This document shows, one piece after another, positions 36,208-44,285 of a stretch of 64,000 bases of DNA. Each line of letters begins with the position of its first letter. Positions within the stretch are counted from its first letter, which is position 1. The notes under the pieces were generated by a model, which saw only the letters and a program-made list of their open reading frames with translations, searched no databases and was not told where the DNA came from. The translations under genes were made by a program, and so were the position numbers. Location of the stretch: contig NZ_BMWB01000001.1 in assembly GCF_014651015.1 (NCBI RefSeq), positions 344,068 through 408,067 on the forward strand, in the 5' to 3' direction. The stretch comes from Streptomyces xantholiticus. GTDB taxonomy: Bacteria > Actinomycetota > Actinomycetes > Streptomycetales > Streptomycetaceae.

Positions 36208-37499
36208 CCGGCCGACGATCCCTCTCTACGGGCCGACGCCACAGCGGTGGCAACGGCGCCGCCTGCCCGGTGACCGCCCTCACCGGTCCGGCCGGCGCCC
36301 GTACCGAGGGCGTCGCGTCGTCGGCCGACGCAGTCCCGGAACTCGCGAGGCCGGACGGCGCGGAGCCGGCCGGTGCCGCCCCTGGCACCGCGCGCCTCGC
36401 CCGGGCGGCGCGGCGGCGCGACCGCCGCGTGTACTGGCGGGCGCACCCGTTCCTCTTCGCCCTGCTCGCGGCCACCCGCGGGCGCCCGTTCCGCAGGATC
36501 GGCCGCACCGTGCTCGTGCACGACCCGGACGCCTACCGCGAGGTGCTGACCCGACTGCCGCTCGACCGTACGGCACCCGGGACCACCGGAGGCGCGGCGC
36601 GGTCGGCTCTCGGTGCGAAGGGGCCCGGGGACGCGGGTGTCCTGTTCGACCAGGAAGGCGGCGAGCACCGGGCCGTGCGGCGTGGTCTGGCGCGTGGCCT
36701 CGGAACGGCCGGCATCGAGGAACTGCGGGAGCTGTGGCGGCCGTTGTTCGCGGATCGCCTCGAACCGCTCTCATCCGGCGGCACGGTGGACGTCGTCGCG
36801 CTCGCCCGGGAGCTGTCGGGCACGGTCGTCTGCGCGCTGCTCGACTCCCCCGCCTCGCCCCGGGCTGTTGCCGCTGCCGCCGCGGAGGTCGCCGCCGCCT
36901 CGGTCCGCAGTGAGTTGCCCGGCCCGCCGCGGCCGGGGGCGACGGCCGCCGTGGCGCGGGCAACGACCCGGCTGCGCCAACTCCTCGGCGGCGAGGGCGA
37001 CGACGCTTTGTCCGCGATGGTGGCGGTCGCGGCGGTGAACACGACCGTCGCCGCCCTCCCCCGCGCCGCGGCCTGGTGCGCGGACGCCGCCCTGTGGGAG
37101 CAGGCCTCCGACGACACGCTGCGCCGGAGCCTGGTCGGCGAACTCCTGCGCGTGACGGCCGCCTCGCCGCTGCTGCCGCGGGTCGCGGCGGCGGACGGTG
37201 CGGTCGGCGGGTGCCCGGTGCGCGCCGGTGACCGAGTGCTGCTGGTCGCCCGGCACGCCGTCGGCGCACACCGGGACGACCCCGACGCGCTGCACCCGGC
37301 GCCTGCGGGCGTCGCCCGGCTGGTCTTCGGCGCCGGGCCGCACACCTGTCCCGGAGCCGCCCTCGCCCGGGCGCTGCTGGAGGACCTGCTCGCGGCAATG
37401 GCCCCGTACCGACCCGCCGTGGTTCGGGCGGAGGTCGACCGCCGCGCGGCGCTGCCCGGCTGGCGGACGCTCACCGTACGCGCCGGGGTCCGCCGGTGA
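36204..37499 (+). CDS. Cytochrome P450 with atypical I-helix
   Basis: A 431-residue P450-fold protein. The heme loop FGAGPHTCPGAALAR (Cys382) and the ExxR pair (Glu313/Arg316) are intact. The I-helix motif, usually AGxETT, reads AAVNTT (276-281): the acid is replaced by Asn279 and the Gly by Ala. The first 65 residues are a low-complexity Ala/Gly/Pro extension. Loss of the acid is seen in some peroxygenase-type or dehydrating P450s, so classic hydroxylation is uncertain. It overlaps the ligase and reductase genes by four bases each and is certainly part of the pathway. No ferredoxin gene is in the operon. Confidence 0.88.
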   Translation: MTGRRSLSTGRRHSGGNGAACPVTALTGPAGARTEGVASSADAVPELARPDGAEPAGAAPGTARLARAARRRDRRVYWRAHPFLFALLAATRGRPFRRIGRTVLVHDPDAYREVLTRLPLDRTAPGTTGGAARSALGAKGPGDAGVLFDQEGGEHRAVRRGLARGLGTAGIEELRELWRPLFADRLEPLSSGGTVDVVALARELSGTVVCALLDSPASPRAVAAAAAEVAAASVRSELPGPPRPGATAAVARATTRLRQLLGGEGDDALSAMVAVAAVNTTVAALPRAAAWCADAALWEQASDDTLRRSLVGELLRVTAASPLLPRVAAADGAVGGCPVRAGDRVLLVARHAVGAHRDDPDALHPAPAGVARLVFGAGPHTCPGAALARALLEDLLAAMAPYRPAVVRAEVDRRAALPGWRTLTVRAGVRR

Positions 37500-38449
37500 C
37501 CGCCCGGCTCCGCATCGCCGTGACCGGCGCCTCCGGCTTCTGCGGCGGACACGTCGCACGGGCCGCGGCGGCGGCCGGCGCCGAGGTGGTGTGCCTGGGT
37601 CGCCGACCAGGGCCGACGGGCGAATTCCGGTTCTGGGACGCCACGTCAGGCGCCCCGGACCTGTCCGGCGTCGACCACGTCGTGCACTGCGCGGCCGCGG
37701 TCGGCGACCCGCCACCCGGTTCGCCCGCGGAGGAGCGAATGCACGCCGTCAACGTGCGAGGCACCGTGCGGCTGCTGGAAGCGGCCGGGGGCCGCCCGGT
37801 GATCTGGGTGAGCAGCGCCAGCGTCTACGACCCGCGCCCCGCCCGCACCCTGGTCCGCGAGGACCACCCGCAGGCCGGACACCTGAACGCCTACGGGCGC
37901 ACCAAGGCGGCCGGCGACGCGATCGCCCTGGCCGCCGGCGCCGTCGTGCTTCGTCCGCGTGCCGTGTACGGCCCCGGCGACACACAGCTCCTGCCGCGTC
38001 TGCTGTCGCGGGTCAGGGCAGGGACGCTGCTGCTGCCGGGCCCGGACGTACGGCTGAGCCTCACGGCCGTCGAGAACCTGGCCGACGCGTGCCTCGCCGC
38101 GGCGGGCTGGCCACCGGGCGCGTACAACATCGCCGATCCTCAGCCGTACGGCAGGGACGCGGCGGTACGGGCGGTGCTGCGCGCGCACGGCGTGGCGGCC
38201 CGGATCCGGCACCTCCCGCCGGCTCTCGCCACCGCGGCGGCCCGCCTCGCGGAGGGCGCGGCCCGCCTCGCGCGCACCGAGCCGGCGCTCAGCAGATACG
38301 CCGTCGACCAGCTCGCGCACCCGGTCGTCCTCGACGTGACGCGCGCGAGGGCGGAGGGCTGGCGGCCTCGCAGGTCACTGGCCGACTATCTGGCGGCGGC
38401 GGGTGGGCCTGGACCGGGAGCCTTTCCCCCTCCCCGCCCCTTCCCGTAA
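37496..38449 (+). CDS. NAD(P)-dependent extended SDR (3-beta-HSD/OleD-like)
   Basis: A 317-residue extended short-chain dehydrogenase. The nucleotide motif is VTGASGFCGGHVARA, the catalytic Tyr/Lys pair is in NAYGRTKAAGD, and the Ser is in WVSSASVYD. A 3-beta-hydroxysteroid dehydrogenase/OleD-type function (reducing a 2-alkyl-3-keto acid) fits the operon; sugar epimerisation is less likely because no sugar-nucleotide genes are present, although a glycosyltransferase is. GTGA overlap with the P450. The C terminus has a proline-rich end running into the intergenic repeat region. Confidence 0.86.
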   Translation: MTARLRIAVTGASGFCGGHVARAAAAAGAEVVCLGRRPGPTGEFRFWDATSGAPDLSGVDHVVHCAAAVGDPPPGSPAEERMHAVNVRGTVRLLEAAGGRPVIWVSSASVYDPRPARTLVREDHPQAGHLNAYGRTKAAGDAIALAAGAVVLRPRAVYGPGDTQLLPRLLSRVRAGTLLLPGPDVRLSLTAVENLADACLAAAGWPPGAYNIADPQPYGRDAAVRAVLRAHGVAARIRHLPPALATAAARLAEGAARLARTEPALSRYAVDQLAHPVVLDVTRARAEGWRPRRSLADYLAAAGGPGPGAFPPPRPFP

Positions 38450-38895
38450 CCGGGGGCAGGCCCCCGGGGCCCGGAAGGTCGGTGGGGCTGACGCCCTCAC
38501 CCCCCACGCCCCCACGCAGCGCCGGTGCGCATCTGCCCTGCCTCCGGTACGGCAGAGCGACGGCGGCCCGGCTCCGGCCGGGGGCATGCCCACCCCGGGG
38601 AGGCGATCCGCGGCAGTGGCTGCCCACCCAGGAGGCGACCTGCCCGGCCGGGACCCGAGCGGGCCCGACCGGAGCGCGACCCAGGCCGGCAGGTCCGGGC
38701 GGCCCGACCCGCGGTGGCCACCAGCGCGGGCGGGACCCTACCGGGGCGCGGCCCGACCGAGGCGGGGCCCACCGGAGCCCGACCCAAGCCGGCGCGTCCG
38801 GGCGGCCCGACCCGCGGTGGCCACCCGAGCAGGCAGGCCCCTACCGGGGCGCGGCCCGACCGAGGCGGTGGGGGCGGGCGGGGAACGGGGCGGGT
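38450..38895. other. Intergenic GC-rich region with tandem repeat, no gene
   Basis: 446 bases between the SDR and the LigD-type polymerase. It begins with a block (about 38420-38500) related to the intergenic repeats at 15741 and 48760. The rest is Pro/Gly/Arg-coding in every frame with no conserved protein, and from 38678 a 103-bp tandem repeat. I see no promoter or terminator that stands out. Confidence 0.6.
38678..38868. repeat. 103-bp tandem repeat, about 1.9 copies
   Basis: Unit one 38678-38780 and unit two 38781-38868 run in direct orientation. Both begin GACCCAGGCCGG / GACCCAAGCCGG, share GGCGGCCCGACCCGCGGTGG and GCGGCCCGACCGAGGCGG, and differ at scattered positions. A partial degenerate copy precedes at about 38655. 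The units are not in any gene. Confidence 0.75.
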
Positions 38896-39909
38896 TCAGG
38901 CGGTCGGTTTCTTCGCGCGGCTCGGCTGGACGCGCTTCGGTTCGCCCGGCATCTTCGGGTAGTCCGGCGGGTAGGGCAGATCGCCCATGCCGTGGTCGCG
39001 TTCGTCCTTGCGCGAGAGCTCCAGGAGGCTCTCCAGCGAGAACGCATGGTCGTCCATGTCCGCGTGCACGTCGCCGAGTTCGGCGAAACGACCGGGCATG
39101 GTGGCGATGTCGAAGTCGAACGGCGAGACGTCGTCCAGTTCGTCCCAGCGCAGCGGCGCGGAGACGGGGGCGTGGGGGCGGGGACGCACCGAGTAGGCGG
39201 AGGCGATGGTGCGGTCGCGGGCGGTCTGGTTGTAGTCGACGAAGATCCGCTCGCCGCGCTCCTCCTTCCACCATGCCGTGGTCACCCGGCCCGGCATCCG
39301 CCGCTCGAGCTCCCGGCCCACGGCGATGGCGGCGCGCCGCACACCGGTGAACTCCCACTCGGGCCGGATCGGTACGAAGACGTGCACCCCGCGGCCTCCG
39401 GAGGTCTTGGGCCAGCCGCGCAGCCCGTGCTCGTCGAGCAGGGCGCGCAGTTCGTGGGCTGCCGCGACGGCGTCCTTGAAGTCGGTGCCGGGCTGCGGGT
39501 CGAGGTCGAGGCGCAGCTCGTCGGGGTGGTCGACCGCATCCCTGCGCACCGGCCAGGGGTGGAAGGGCAGGGTGCCCAGGTTGGCCGCCCAGATCACGGC
39601 GGCGACCTCGGTGGGGCACATCTCGTCCGCGGTCCGCCCGCTCGGGAAGGAGATGTGGGCGGTGGGGATCCAGTCGGGAAGGTACTTGGGGACACGCTTC
39701 TGGAAGAAGGACTCGCCCTCGACACCGTCGGGATAGCGCTCCAGCGTCGTGGGCCGCTCCCGCAGGGCGCGGAGGATGCCGGGGCCCACGGCGAGGTAGT
39801 ACTGCGCGACATCCAGCTTGGTGAAACCCCGCTCGGGGAAGTAGACCTTGTCCGGATTGGACACCCGTACGGTCCGCCCGCCTGCTTCCAGTTCCACCGC
39901 TGCACCCAT
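38896..39909 (-). CDS. LigD-type DNA polymerase/primase domain protein (NHEJ)
   Basis: A stand-alone 337-residue polymerase domain of the archaeo-eukaryotic primase type found in bacterial LigD. It adds nucleotides, preferably ribonucleotides, at broken DNA ends. The catalytic acidic pair is Asp135/Asp137 in LDLDPQPGTDF; TSGGRGVHVFVPI and FVDYNQTARDRTIASAYS are the other conserved blocks. The tail is Lys/Arg rich. It is divergent from a ligase gene with 54 bases between starts, splitting functions that are fused in mycobacterial LigD. No ku gene is in the window. Confidence 0.93.
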   Translation of the reverse strand: MGAAVELEAGGRTVRVSNPDKVYFPERGFTKLDVAQYYLAVGPGILRALRERPTTLERYPDGVEGESFFQKRVPKYLPDWIPTAHISFPSGRTADEMCPTEVAAVIWAANLGTLPFHPWPVRRDAVDHPDELRLDLDPQPGTDFKDAVAAAHELRALLDEHGLRGWPKTSGGRGVHVFVPIRPEWEFTGVRRAAIAVGRELERRMPGRVTTAWWKEERGERIFVDYNQTARDRTIASAYSVRPRPHAPVSAPLRWDELDDVSPFDFDIATMPGRFAELGDVHADMDDHAFSLESLLELSRKDERDHGMGDLPYPPDYPKMPGEPKRVQPSRAKKPTA

Positions 39910-39963
39910 GTGCGCCACGGTAGGCCGAGGGCGACAACGCCGCATATCGGGCAGAATCGACGC

Positions 39964-41034
39964 ATGGATCTGCCCGTGATGCCGCCTGTGAAGCCGATGC
40001 TGGCCAAGTCCGTGAAGAAGATCCCGCCGGGGATGCACTACGAGGCGAAGTGGGACGGGTTCCGGGCGATCGTCCACCGCGACGGCGAGGAGCTGGAAAT
40101 CGGCTCCCGTACCGGCAAGCCGCTCACCAGGTACTTCCCTGAGCTGGTCGCCGAGCTTCTGGCCAATCTGCCGGACCGCTGCGTGGTCGACGGGGAGATC
40201 GTCATCGCGCACGACGGGCGGCTCGACTTCGACAAGCTCACCGAGCGCATCCACCCGGCCGACTCCAGGGTGCGGATGCTCGCCGAACGGACACCGGCCA
40301 GCTTCGTCGCCTTCGACGTACTCGCACTCGGCGACGAGTCGCTGCTGGACGCCCCGCTCAGCGCGCGGCGCGAGCTCCTCGCCCAGGCGCTCGCGCACGC
40401 CCGGCCGCCCGTGCACCTCGTGCCGTCGACGACCGACATCGAGGTCGCGCAGGAGTGGTTCGAAAGGTACGAGGGCGCGGGCCTCGACGGTGTCGTCGCC
40501 AAGCCGCTCGATCTGCCGTACCGGCCGGACACACGCCTGATGTACAAGGTCAAGCACGAGCGGACCGCCGATGTCGTCGTCGCCGGCTACCGCTTCCACA
40601 AGAGCGGGCCGGTCATCGGTTCGCTACTGCTCGGGCTCTACGACGACTCCGGGGCGCTCCAGCACGTGGGCGTCTGCGCGGCGTTCTCGATGAAGCGGCG
40701 CGAGGAGCTCGTGGCGGAGCTGGAGCCGCTGCGGATGGACCCGGTGACAGGTCACCCGTGGGCGGCCTGGGCGGAGGAGAGCGCCCGTGAGAGCGCCCGG
40801 CTGCCGGGCGCGCCGAGCCGTTGGTCGGGCAAGAAGGACCTGTCGTGGGTGGCGCTGCGTCCGGAGCGGGTGGTGGAGGTGGCCTACGACCACATGGAGG
40901 GCGACCGTTTCCGGCACACCGCGCAGTTCCGCAGGTGGCGGCCCGACCGGGAGCCCACCAGTTGCACGTATGCGCAGCTCGAGGAGCCGGTGAGCTACGA
41001 CCTCGGCGAGGTGCTCACCTCCTCAGGAGGGTGA
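39964..41034 (+). CDS. ligC: ATP-dependent DNA ligase (LigC/LigD ligase type)
   Basis: A 356-residue ATP-dependent DNA ligase. The adenylation motif EAKWDGFR contains Lys29; further nucleotidyltransferase motifs are visible (RTGKPLTRYFPEL, VVDGEIV, FVAFDVLAL, LDGVVAKP, MYKVKHERTADVVV). An OB fold occupies the C-terminal 140 residues with VEVAYDHMEGDRFRH. The gene pairs head to head with the polymerase gene at 39909. The symbol follows the mycobacterial LigC type and the remembered S. coelicolor arrangement. The last 20 bases overlap the truncated fadD remnant on the other strand. Confidence 0.92.
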   Translation: MDLPVMPPVKPMLAKSVKKIPPGMHYEAKWDGFRAIVHRDGEELEIGSRTGKPLTRYFPELVAELLANLPDRCVVDGEIVIAHDGRLDFDKLTERIHPADSRVRMLAERTPASFVAFDVLALGDESLLDAPLSARRELLAQALAHARPPVHLVPSTTDIEVAQEWFERYEGAGLDGVVAKPLDLPYRPDTRLMYKVKHERTADVVVAGYRFHKSGPVIGSLLLGLYDDSGALQHVGVCAAFSMKRREELVAELEPLRMDPVTGHPWAAWAEESARESARLPGAPSRWSGKKDLSWVALRPERVVEVAYDHMEGDRFRHTAQFRRWRPDREPTSCTYAQLEEPVSYDLGEVLTSSGG

Positions 41035-41785
41035 GCGATCCCGTCCGCGACAGGAGGACCGTCGCTGCGGGCGGGCGGTGGAGCGGGCGCCTCTCGGCGA
41101 GGACGCATCCCTCGGGTTTGCCGGTGGTGCCGGAGCTGTAGCAGAGCGTGGCGGCGGTGTCGAGGGGGAGTGCGTTCCGTCGCTCGATGATCTCGCTGTC
41201 GGGTACGTCACGGCCGAGTGTGGCCAGAGTCACCATCGCGCCGTCGTCGAGGACCAGGACCCGGGGCGGCGCCTCGGCCCCGGCGGCGGCCCAGGCGACG
41301 AGTCCCGCGTCTTCCCCGCTCTCCACGACGACTTGACCTGCGCCGCTGTCCTGGAGGACCCAGGCGATCTTCTCCACGGAGGAGGTGGCGTAGATCGGTA
41401 CGCTCACTCCGCCGGCCGCCCAGACGGCGAAGTCGAGCACGGTCCGCTCGTAGCGGGTGCGGGACATCACGGCGACCCGGCCGACCGGCTCCACGCCCCG
41501 GGCGATCAACCCCTTGGCATTTTCCGTGACTTGACCTGCGAATTCGGCTGCGGTGACCGGTTTCCAGCGGCCGTCGTCACCCTTGCGTCGCAGGACCACC
41601 GATTCGGGTGCTTCGGCGGCGTTCGCGTAAGGTATGTCGCCGGTGCTGCCGGAGACGGGCGGCCGGGCGAGGGACGCGGTGCGCGCCTCTCGTACGACCC
41701 CGTCCTTGCTGGCCAGCTCCACCGGGACGCGATCGGCGAGACCGCTGTGGTTCTTCGCCCTCTTCAGATCCTTGTGTACGCCCAT
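41015..41785 (-). pseudogene. Truncated acyl-CoA synthetase (FadD15-like) remnant
   Basis: The first 256 residues of a long-chain acyl-CoA synthetase-like protein (normal length near 600). Read leftwards from 41785 it contains VTAAEFAGQVTENAKGLIARGV, VAVMSRTRYERTVLDFAVWAAG and the phosphate loop LCYSSGTTGKPEGCVLAE. Immediately after the loop it diverges into unrelated sequence (RRPLHRPPAATVLL) and stops at 41015, losing the rest of the adenylation domain and the whole C-terminal domain. The deletion end coincides with the ligase 3' end. The fragment cannot catalyse adenylation. It may still be transcribed from an intact upstream region. Confidence 0.82.
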
Positions 41786-41918
41786 GGTCGGCTCCGGTTC
41801 GCGGGTTCGCTGTTCGCGATCGGGGAGTTGACGGGACCTCGGCACTTGCTCGCGGGTACCTACTCCCGCGTTACGAGAAAACAACGGGGCGACCCGTAAC
41901 GGTAAAGAAGGACTTCAC

Positions 41919-42176
41919 GTGACCGCCTCCCCCCTCGTCCCGGTTCCGATCCCCGACCGTGTCGCGGCCATGATCGGTTCCTGCATGCCGGTCCACATCC
42001 TGCAGGCGGAGATCGACGCGGAGTGCGCGGCGCGTGAGGTGAGCATGTTCCGGGGGCCGCTGTGCGCAGAGGACCGGGCGGAGAGGGAGCATGCGCTCTC
42101 CACGCTGGCACGGGCCAACAAAGTGCTGGCGGCGTACGACCCCCGGCTCACGGTCGGACCGCGGCGCGGGCGCTGA
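41919..42176 (+). CDS. Small conserved-looking hypothetical protein
   Basis: An 85-residue acidic-then-basic protein, MTASPLVPVPIPDRVAAMIG onward, with three cysteines and a helical C terminus (AEREHALSTLARANKVLAAYD). GTG at 41919 follows AAGAAGGA, a good site. I do not recognise the family. It is divergent from the truncated fadD and lies in a stretch with other decayed genes, but nothing suggests that it is itself broken. Confidence 0.62.
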   Translation: MTASPLVPVPIPDRVAAMIGSCMPVHILQAEIDAECAAREVSMFRGPLCAEDRAEREHALSTLARANKVLAAYDPRLTVGPRRGR

Positions 42177-42688
42177 CCGGCCCCACTCCTTCGCTTCAGG
42201 CCGCCCCTCTTGTCGAGGGGGCGAGCACGGCGGGGCGAGCGCGGTCGGGGCGGTTACCGAGGGGCGGCGCCCCGGGGGCTCACGCGCTGTCGAGGGCCTT
42301 GACGACAGGCCGGCTCCTCCGGCATGACCGCGATCAGGATGACCTCACCGCCGGCTCGCATTCGATGATCCGTGATCTCGGGTTGATCCCCGGCCCCTCC
42401 CGCACCGACGGCGGCCGGAACCCGGAGCGGCGCGCAGATCGGTGGGCAGGGCGGCCGTCCGTCCACCTGCGATGCATTCCAGGCGAGCGTTGCGGTATCG
42501 ACGATCAGCCGCCCGGGCGCCGCGCGCCCCTCTCCACCCGCCCTGGTGCATGGAACGGGATCCCGTCCTCGTTCCCCGCAGGCGATCGCCGCTTGCGGTG
42601 CCCCCGCCCGCCGATCAGCGAGGCGACCACCCCCGGAAGCACGGGTTCGACCATGCGCGCGCTGAAGCGGGTGCCGGGGCGAGCTCCA
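42177..42688. other. Intergenic region, no clear gene
   Basis: 512 bases with no credible complete gene. Minus-strand frames contain short stretches with protein-like composition (for example LPGVVASLIGGRGHR near 42630), but these have no start, ribosome site or recognisable family, so this may be a decayed remnant. No repeat, promoter or terminator that I would defend. Confidence 0.5.
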
Positions 42689-43123
42689 TCACTCGATGAA
42701 AGTGCCGTCGACGTAGACCCACGCGCCCTTCTCGCGCTCGAAGTTGCTGCACTCGTGCAGTTCGCCGCGTTTGCCGTGGTGGCGGTAGCGGGCGCGGAAG
42801 GTGACGGTCCCACTGGTGTGGAAGGCGCTGCCGTCCGTCGTGGCGACGACCTCGAGGGACGTCCACTGCATGCCCGGGTCGAGTTCGAGGTGCCGCGGGC
42901 GGGTCGACGAGTGCCAGGTGCGCAGCAGGTACGCCGCGTCGTGGGCGACGAAGGCGCTGTAGCGGGAGCGCATCAGCAGCTCCGCGGTGGGCGCCGACTC
43001 CTCCCCGCGGTGGAACCGGCCGCAGCACTCGCCGTAGGTGGCCGGCAGCCCGCAGGGGCAGGGCGAGTCGGTGGTGAGCGTGGGAGGGGTGGTGCCTCTG
43101 GTGCGCTTGGCTCGTCGGGACAT
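42689..43123 (-). CDS. YchJ family protein with SEC-C motif (UPF0225)
   Basis: A 144-residue YchJ-type protein. The N-terminal zinc-binding SEC-C-like motif is CPCGLPATYGECCGRFH, followed by the family segment TAELLMRSRYSAFVAHDAAYLLRTWHSSTRP and a terminal NTF2-like fold (RHHGKRGELHECSNFEREKG). Function is not established; SEC-C motifs often bind proteins or nucleic acid. The ATG at 43123 is the natural start; an upstream extension crosses the divergent spacer. Ordinary gene, no damage seen. Confidence 0.88.
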   Translation of the reverse strand: MSRRAKRTRGTTPPTLTTDSPCPCGLPATYGECCGRFHRGEESAPTAELLMRSRYSAFVAHDAAYLLRTWHSSTRPRHLELDPGMQWTSLEVVATTDGSAFHTSGTVTFRARYRHHGKRGELHECSNFEREKGAWVYVDGTFIE

Positions 43124-43238
43124 GGCTTCATTTTCCAGCCATTGCGCGAAGGAGGCGCACCTGCGGCTTCCGAGTCGAGCGGGATCTCCGTAAGCTCCGG
43201 CGCCGGACGCGAAGGTTACCGTCGGTAAGGGGCTTCGG

Positions 43239-44248
43239 ATGGATCGTTCCGGCACTTCACGACGTGCTTCGCGGCGCACCTTCATGGCGGGAGCCGCCGG
43301 TGTCACCGGCGCTGCGCCGGCCGCTGCCGGCGTCACCGGGACCGCGGCCGCCGCCACCCGCGCCACCACCGCGCCGGGTGCCTCCGTCGCGGTGCTCTGG
43401 GGTGGCGTCGCCCGTCTGACAGCCGCTCATGAACTGGCCGAACGCGGCTTTCGGGTCACCGTCTACGAAGGCCGTGCCCTGGGCGGCAAGGCCAGGAGCA
43501 TGGACGTACCCGACAGCGCCAAGGGCGGCCGCAGACCCGTGCCCGCCGAGCACGGCTTCCGTTTCATCCCCGGCATCGCGGCCGCACCAGTTCTATCTGA
43601 CCGAACGCGCCCCGCTGCTGCACGGCCACCTCAACTGCATCGACTCCCCCTGGTCCCTGACGGCCGTTCAGCAGGCCGCCCACTGGCCGCGCCGCGACTT
43701 CCCGGCCGACTACGGCGACGGCGTGGCCAGGACTGCCTGTCGGTCAACGTGTCCGAATGGGACCGGCCCGGCATCCTGTACGCAAAGACCGCCAAGCAGT
43801 GCACGCGCGCCGAAGTCGCCAAGGAGGTGTGGGCGCAGCTGAAGGCCGCGCTGAACGACACCGGCAAGGTGGTGCTCAAGGACAGCGCCCTGCACTCCTG
43901 GTTCTCGACCCCGGCGTCGACGGCCTCGGCACGCCGTACCCGACCAACGACGACGAGTTCCTCATCCACCCCGTCGGCACCTTCCACAACCGCCCGCGTG
44001 CAGCGACCTCGATCCCCAACTTCTTCCTGGCCGGCGACTACGTCTCGGTCGACATCGACCTGGCGACCATGGAGGGCGCCAACGCCTCCGCCCGTGCCGC
44101 CGTCAACGCGCTGCTGGAGCGCACCGGATCGACCGCGCCCCGCTGCACCGTCGCGCCCCTGTCCCGCGCCCCGGAGCTCGAGCCCCTCAAACGGCACGAC
44201 CGCACCCGGTACCGGCTCGGCCTGCGCAACGCGCTCGACCTCGGCTGA
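43239..44248 (+). pseudogene. Degraded FAD-dependent amine oxidase/desaturase-like gene
   Basis: Remnant of a twin-arginine-exported FAD oxidoreductase. Frame one (from 43239) has a Tat-like signal and GVARLTAAHELAERGFRVTV, a damaged FAD motif (GGVAR where GGGxAG is expected), then HGFRFIPG. A shift to the next frame gives FYLTERAPLLHGHLNC and SPWSLTAVQQAAHWPRRD. The first frame returns with LYAKTAKQCTRAEVAKEVW and LHSWFSTP. A third frame, 43900-44248, gives GTPYPTNDDEFLIHPVGTFHN and FLAGDYVSVDIDLATMEGA. At least three frameshifts and a large internal deletion (about 340 codons remain of roughly 550) make it non-functional. The parent family is the carotenoid/hydroxysqualene-type oxidoreductases. 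Confidence 0.83.
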
Positions 44249-44285
44249 CGGGTCCCGGGACGCCGGCGCCCAGTAGCGTACGTGC

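Noticed and set aside
38678..38868. CRISPR array
   Set aside because: Only two long direct units without spacers; ordinary tandem repeat.
37198..39960. A continuous plus-strand frame upstream of the ligase, more than 900 codons long
   Set aside because: It passes through the SDR gene in another frame, the intergenic repeat and the antisense polymerase gene. The ligase starts at 39964 with its own start codon and conserved N terminus.
42254..42827. Short minus-strand frames in the 42177-42688 gap
   Set aside because: Protein-like in places, but with no start, ribosome site or recognised family. Left as possible remnants only.
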